From Thiobacillus sp. (GTDB lineage Bacteria > Pseudomonadota > Gammaproteobacteria > Burkholderiales > Thiobacillaceae): a stretch of 9,059 bases of DNA. The translations under genes were made by a program, and so were the position numbers. Each line of letters starts with the position of its first letter. Position 1 is the first letter of the stretch. The stretch spans positions 1 through 9,059 of the forward strand of contig JANJUT010000076.1 in the NCBI GenBank assembly GCA_024710445.1, given 5' to 3'. Shown here one piece after another: positions 6,877 through 9,059 of the stretch. The notes beneath the pieces were generated by a model. The model had not been told where the DNA came from and made no database searches. It saw only the letters and a list, made by a program, of their open reading frames with translations.

Positions 6877-7050
6877 ATGTTTGAATCCGTAAAATGTTTC
6901 TTGCGTTGTCCTGGGTCGGTCAGTTCGTGGAGCCGCTTCAATAGAACGCTGTTTTTAATGCTTATTGATTCGTCCTCCCGCACGGTCTCACAGAGCTGGG
7001 GCAAGCCGGCTTTCAATATCACTTCAAACTTCATCAGGCCGAATCAATAA
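6877..7050 (+). CDS. possible 57-codon ORF between modA and modB
   Basis: An ATG 12 nt after the modA stop, with GAGG at 6863-6866 (10-nt spacing), opens a frame that ends with TAA at 7048-7050, three bases before the modB ATG. The peptide (57 aa, starting MFESVKCFLRCPG, ending FIRPNQ) is serine-rich, has no membrane segment or known motif, and its codons (TTT, AAA, TGT, TTA) are unlike the flanking genes. About 6% of random 57-codon stretches would be open, so chance is possible. Its near-exact fit to the gap, and the poor ribosome site of modB, make a coupling role worth considering. Confidence 0.25.
   Translation: MFESVKCFLRCPGSVSSWSRFNRTLFLMLIDSSSRTVSQSWGKPAFNITSNFIRPNQ
6931..6956 (+). 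terminator. weak terminator-like hairpin after modA
   Basis: Bases 6931-6939 can pair with 6944-6950 (AGC with GCT, G with C, TTC with GAA), with two single-base bulges and an AATA loop. A run of five T follows at 6952-6956. It would be a weak, leaky terminator or attenuator, compatible with making more ModA than ModBC. The bulges make this uncertain. Confidence 0.3.
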
Positions 7051-7051
7051 G
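6961..7051. repeat. perfect 12-bp inverted repeat before modB
   Basis: CTTATTGATTCG (6961-6972) and CGAATCAATAAG (7040-7051) are exact reverse complements 67 bp apart. The right arm ends two bases before the modB ATG and contains the stop codon of the 57-codon frame, so an RNA stem would occlude modB translation initiation. The loop also holds the 10-bp palindrome AAGCCGGCTT (7003-7012). It could be an RNA regulatory stem, a small mobile-element remnant with terminal repeats, or an operator pair. Confidence 0.65.
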
Positions 7052-7053
7052 AC

Positions 7054-7737
7054 ATGAACTTATCCAGCGCCGATGTATCGGCGATCACCCTCACGCTGCA
7101 ACTGGCTGCCGTCACCACGCTGCTGCTGATGCTGATTGCGACCCCGCTGGCGTGGTGGCTCACGCACACGCAAACCCGCTGGCGTGCCACGGTTACCGCG
7201 CTGGTGTCGCTGCCGCTGGTGCTGCCGCCCACCGTGCTCGGCTTTTATCTGCTGGTGCTGCTCGGCCCCAGGGGCATGATCGGCCAGTGGATGCAGGCGC
7301 TGGGCATGGACACCCTGCCCTTCACCTTCGGCGGCCTGGTGGTGGGCTCGGTCATCTTTTCGCTGCCGTTCGCGGTGCAGCCGATCACCAACGCCTTTGC
7401 CGCCATCGGCGCGCGTCCGCTCGAAGTCGCCGCCACGCTGCGCGCCTCGCTGTGGGATCGCTTCTGGAGCGTGGCGGTGCCGCTGGCGCGACCCGGCTTC
7501 ATCACCGCCGCGGTGCTGGCGTTTGCCCACACCGTGGGCGAGTTCGGTGTGGTGCTGATGCTCGGCGGCAACATTCCGGGCGAGACGCGTGTGCTGTCGG
7601 TGGCGATCTACGACCACGTCGAAGCGATCGAATACGGCCAGGCGCACCTGCTGTCGGCCGGGCTGGTGGTGTTTTCCTTTGTGGTGCTGCTGATGCTCGG
7701 GCGACACAGCGGCCAATGGCAGCGCACGACCACATGA
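7054..7737 (+). CDS. modB: molybdate ABC transporter permease ModB
   Basis: Inner-membrane channel subunit of the molybdate importer, acting as a dimer with ModC on the cytoplasmic side. It has 227 residues, the usual length. About five to six hydrophobic segments are visible (near 11-35, 46-70, 92-112, 148-170 and 198-216). [14 protein letters not shown] (54-67) and GPRGMIGQW are typical of ModB. The EAA loop that docks on the ATPase lies at 124-148 ([14 protein letters not shown], then AVPLARPG), followed by [24 protein letters not shown]. The ATG at 7054 gives the normal family N-terminus. It has no clear Shine-Dalgarno (the nearest AGG is 15 nt upstream), so it may depend on upstream translation. 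Its stop overlaps the modC start by ATGA. Confidence 0.96.
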   Translation: MNLSSADVSAITLTLQLAAVTTLLLMLIATPLAWWLTHTQTRWRATVTALVSLPLVLPPTVLGFYLLVLLGPRGMIGQWMQALGMDTLPFTFGGLVVGSVIFSLPFAVQPITNAFAAIGARPLEVAATLRASLWDRFWSVAVPLARPGFITAAVLAFAHTVGEFGVVLMLGGNIPGETRVLSVAIYDHVEAIEYGQAHLLSAGLVVFSFVVLLMLGRHSGQWQRTTT

Positions 7738-8813
7738 ACACAGATCACTTGAATACAATCGACGCGCACTTCCGCACCACCCTCGGCAGCTTCGAACTCG
7801 ATGCCGAACTCAGCCTACCCTTGCGTGGCGTCACCGCCTTGTTCGGTCCATCTGGATCAGGGAAAACGACGCTGCTGCGCCTGATCGCCGGCTTGGACCG
7901 CGCGCCCGGTTCCTTGATCGTCAATGGCGAAGTCTGGCAGGACGACCGCCGCTTCATCCCCACCCACCGCCGCGCACTCGGTTATGTGTTCCAGGAAGCA
8001 AGCCTGTTCCCGCACCTGAGCGTGCGCGGCAATCTGGAATATGGCTGGAAGCGGGTGCCGGCTGCCGAGCGCCGCATCGGCTTCAACGATGTGGTCGAAT
8101 GGCTCGGTCTGGAAACCCTGCTCATGCATCGCCCGCAGCAACTCTCAGGCGGGCAGCGCCAGCGTGTCGCCATCGGCCGGGCGCTGCTGGCCAGTCCGCG
8201 CCTGCTGCTGATGGACGAACCGCTGTCGGCACTGGATTCAGCGAGTCGCGCCGACATCCTGCCCTACCTGGAGCAGCTGCATCGGCAGCTCGAATTGCCG
8301 ATCATCTATGTCAGCCACGCGCTCGACGAAGTGGCACGGCTGGCCGACACCCTGCTGCTGATCGAGGCAGGAAAGATCGTCTACCAGGGACCGCTGGTCG
8401 ACGGCCTGACCCGGCTCGACTTGCCGCTGGCGCACCGCGACACCGCCAGCACGGTCATCGACACCGCCGTGGTCTCGCATGACCCCGCATTTCAGCTCAC
8501 CCATGTTGCCCGTCAGGGCATCGCCTTCGAACTGCCCGGTTTGCATGGCACCCCCGGCGAGCCACTGCGCGTGCGGGTGGCCGCGCGCGATGTCAGTCTG
8601 ACGCTGTCCCCGCCAAACCAGACCAGCATCCTCAACCTGCTGCCTGCACGCATCCTGGAAATCGCCGACGATGCACCGGGCCAGGTGCTGGTGCGCCTGG
8701 CGCTGGAAGACTGTGTGCTGCTGTCGCGCATCACCCGCAAGTCGGCGCATGCACTGAGTCTGCAGCCCGGCATGGCCGTGGTGGCGCAGGTGAAAAGCGT
8801 GGCAGTAGCCTGA
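7734..8813 (+). CDS. modC: molybdate ABC transporter ATP-binding protein ModC
   Basis: Cytoplasmic ATPase that powers molybdate import through ModB. It has 359 residues, close to the family norm. The nucleotide-binding domain is complete: Walker [10 protein letters not shown] (38-46), Q-loop [10 protein letters not shown] with Q87, signature [15 protein letters not shown] (137-151), Walker [13 protein letters not shown] (157-168) and H-loop H195 in YVSHALDEV. The C-terminal part ends in a TOBE/Mop domain (about 297-357, beginning [10 protein letters not shown]) that binds molybdate and may give feedback control in this family. The start at 7734 overlaps the modB stop (ATGA). The same frame is open upstream to 7152, but that stretch lies inside modB and is a shadow. 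The stop codon is 13 bp from the end of the convergent regulator gene. Confidence 0.96.
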   Translation: MNTDHLNTIDAHFRTTLGSFELDAELSLPLRGVTALFGPSGSGKTTLLRLIAGLDRAPGSLIVNGEVWQDDRRFIPTHRRALGYVFQEASLFPHLSVRGNLEYGWKRVPAAERRIGFNDVVEWLGLETLLMHRPQQLSGGQRQRVAIGRALLASPRLLLMDEPLSALDSASRADILPYLEQLHRQLELPIIYVSHALDEVARLADTLLLIEAGKIVYQGPLVDGLTRLDLPLAHRDTASTVIDTAVVSHDPAFQLTHVARQGIAFELPGLHGTPGEPLRVRVAARDVSLTLSPPNQTSILNLLPARILEIADDAPGQVLVRLALEDCVLLSRITRKSAHALSLQPGMAVVAQVKSVAVA

Positions 8814-8826
8814 AACAGGCGGCGGA

Positions 8827-9059
8827 TCAGACCGGCTCCACTTCAGCAGGCAAATGGTCTTTCAGGGTTGCGGCGAGACGCGCGAAGGTTTCGGGAAACG
8901 GCGCACGCTTGCGCCACACCAGTCCGATCGTGCGGCCGGGAACAGGCTTCCTGAACGGCCGGATTTCAACCGTTTTTTTGCTGACGCGCGGCCCGGCATC
9001 GACCGACAGCGCCGGCAACAGCGTCATCCCCAACCCCATGCCCACCATCTGGCGCAGCG
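8827..9059 (-). CDS. oxyR: LysR-family regulator, OxyR-like, C-terminal part (cut by window edge)
   Basis: The last 76 or so residues of a LysR-type transcription factor; the DNA-binding part and the start lie beyond the right edge. The visible sequence LRQMVGMGLGMTLLPALSV, followed by RTIGLVWRKRAPF, matches the end of the effector domain of OxyR, the peroxide sensor, which has LRxMVAAGxGxTLLPALAV and RTIGLVYR in E. coli. The redox cysteines of OxyR would lie upstream of this part, so peroxide sensing cannot be confirmed here. The frame continues without a stop through 9059. The gene converges on modC, and I see no evidence that it controls the molybdate genes. Another LysR regulator close to OxyR is the main alternative. 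Confidence 0.75.
   Translation of the reverse strand, partial: LRQMVGMGLGMTLLPALSVDAGPRVSKKTVEIRPFRKPVPGRTIGLVWRKRAPFPETFARLAATLKDHLPAEVEPV

Noticed and set aside
7152..7733. A 194-codon N-terminal extension of ModC
   Set aside because: It lies wholly inside modB in another frame and has no ABC-family resemblance. ModC starts normally at the ATGA overlap at 7734.
8808..8820. Hairpin GCCTG-AAA-CAGGC at the end of modC as a terminator
   Set aside because: Only a 5-bp stem with a 3-nt loop, overlapping the stop codon, and no T-run follows on either strand.
1..9059. CRISPR arrays, tRNA or rRNA genes, transposases, phage genes
   Set aside because: None seen. The window is occupied by two ordinary transport operons and a regulator fragment, and no repeat-spacer periodicity or RNA gene signature was found.

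Overview
The window looks like a chromosomal segment of a GC-rich proteobacterium, most likely a betaproteobacterium. This rests on overall protein character and codon bias, on a ModA that resembles the Azotobacter/betaproteobacterial type more than the E. coli type, and on an OxyR-like regulator. The genus cannot be told from the sequence alone. Six protein genes are clear, and all are of known families.

Left part (about 162-5939, minus strand): a three-gene tripartite efflux operon transcribed right to left. The order is TolC-type outer membrane factor (GTG start at 5939), then periplasmic adaptor (4539-3430), then a single RND inner-membrane permease of the MdtB/MdtC kind (3233-162). The first two genes overlap by ATGA. 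The adaptor and permease are separated by 196 bp. That gap carries a long inverted repeat (3252-3279 with 3387-3414) and is spanned by one open frame joined by ATGA overlaps to the genes on both sides. Bases 1-161 beyond the permease hold nothing I recognise.

Middle (5940-6114): a divergent promoter region. A -10-like TAGAAT sits between the arms of a small inverted repeat just before the outer membrane factor, and a TATCAT lies before modA. I see no ModE-type operator.

Right part (6115-8813, plus strand): a molybdate uptake operon made of modA (periplasmic binding protein), modB (permease) and modC (ATPase with a C-terminal molybdate-binding domain). modB and modC overlap by ATGA. modA and modB are separated by 189 bp holding a perfect 12-bp inverted repeat, a weak terminator-like hairpin and a 57-codon open frame that nearly fills the gap. 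Converging on modC, 13 bp away, is the C-terminal part of an OxyR-like LysR regulator that runs off the right edge.

The most interesting signal is at the adaptor/permease junction. A good Shine-Dalgarno sequence (GAGG, 7-nt spacing) and an ATGA lie at the end of the adaptor gene, but the permease ATG is 200 bp further on and has no Shine-Dalgarno of its own. Removing exactly 200 bp between two TCATG copies would restore a normal ATGA-coupled junction. This suggests that a repeat-bearing segment split a coupled pair and left a translational bridge. I see no sign of a wholly new multi-gene system.
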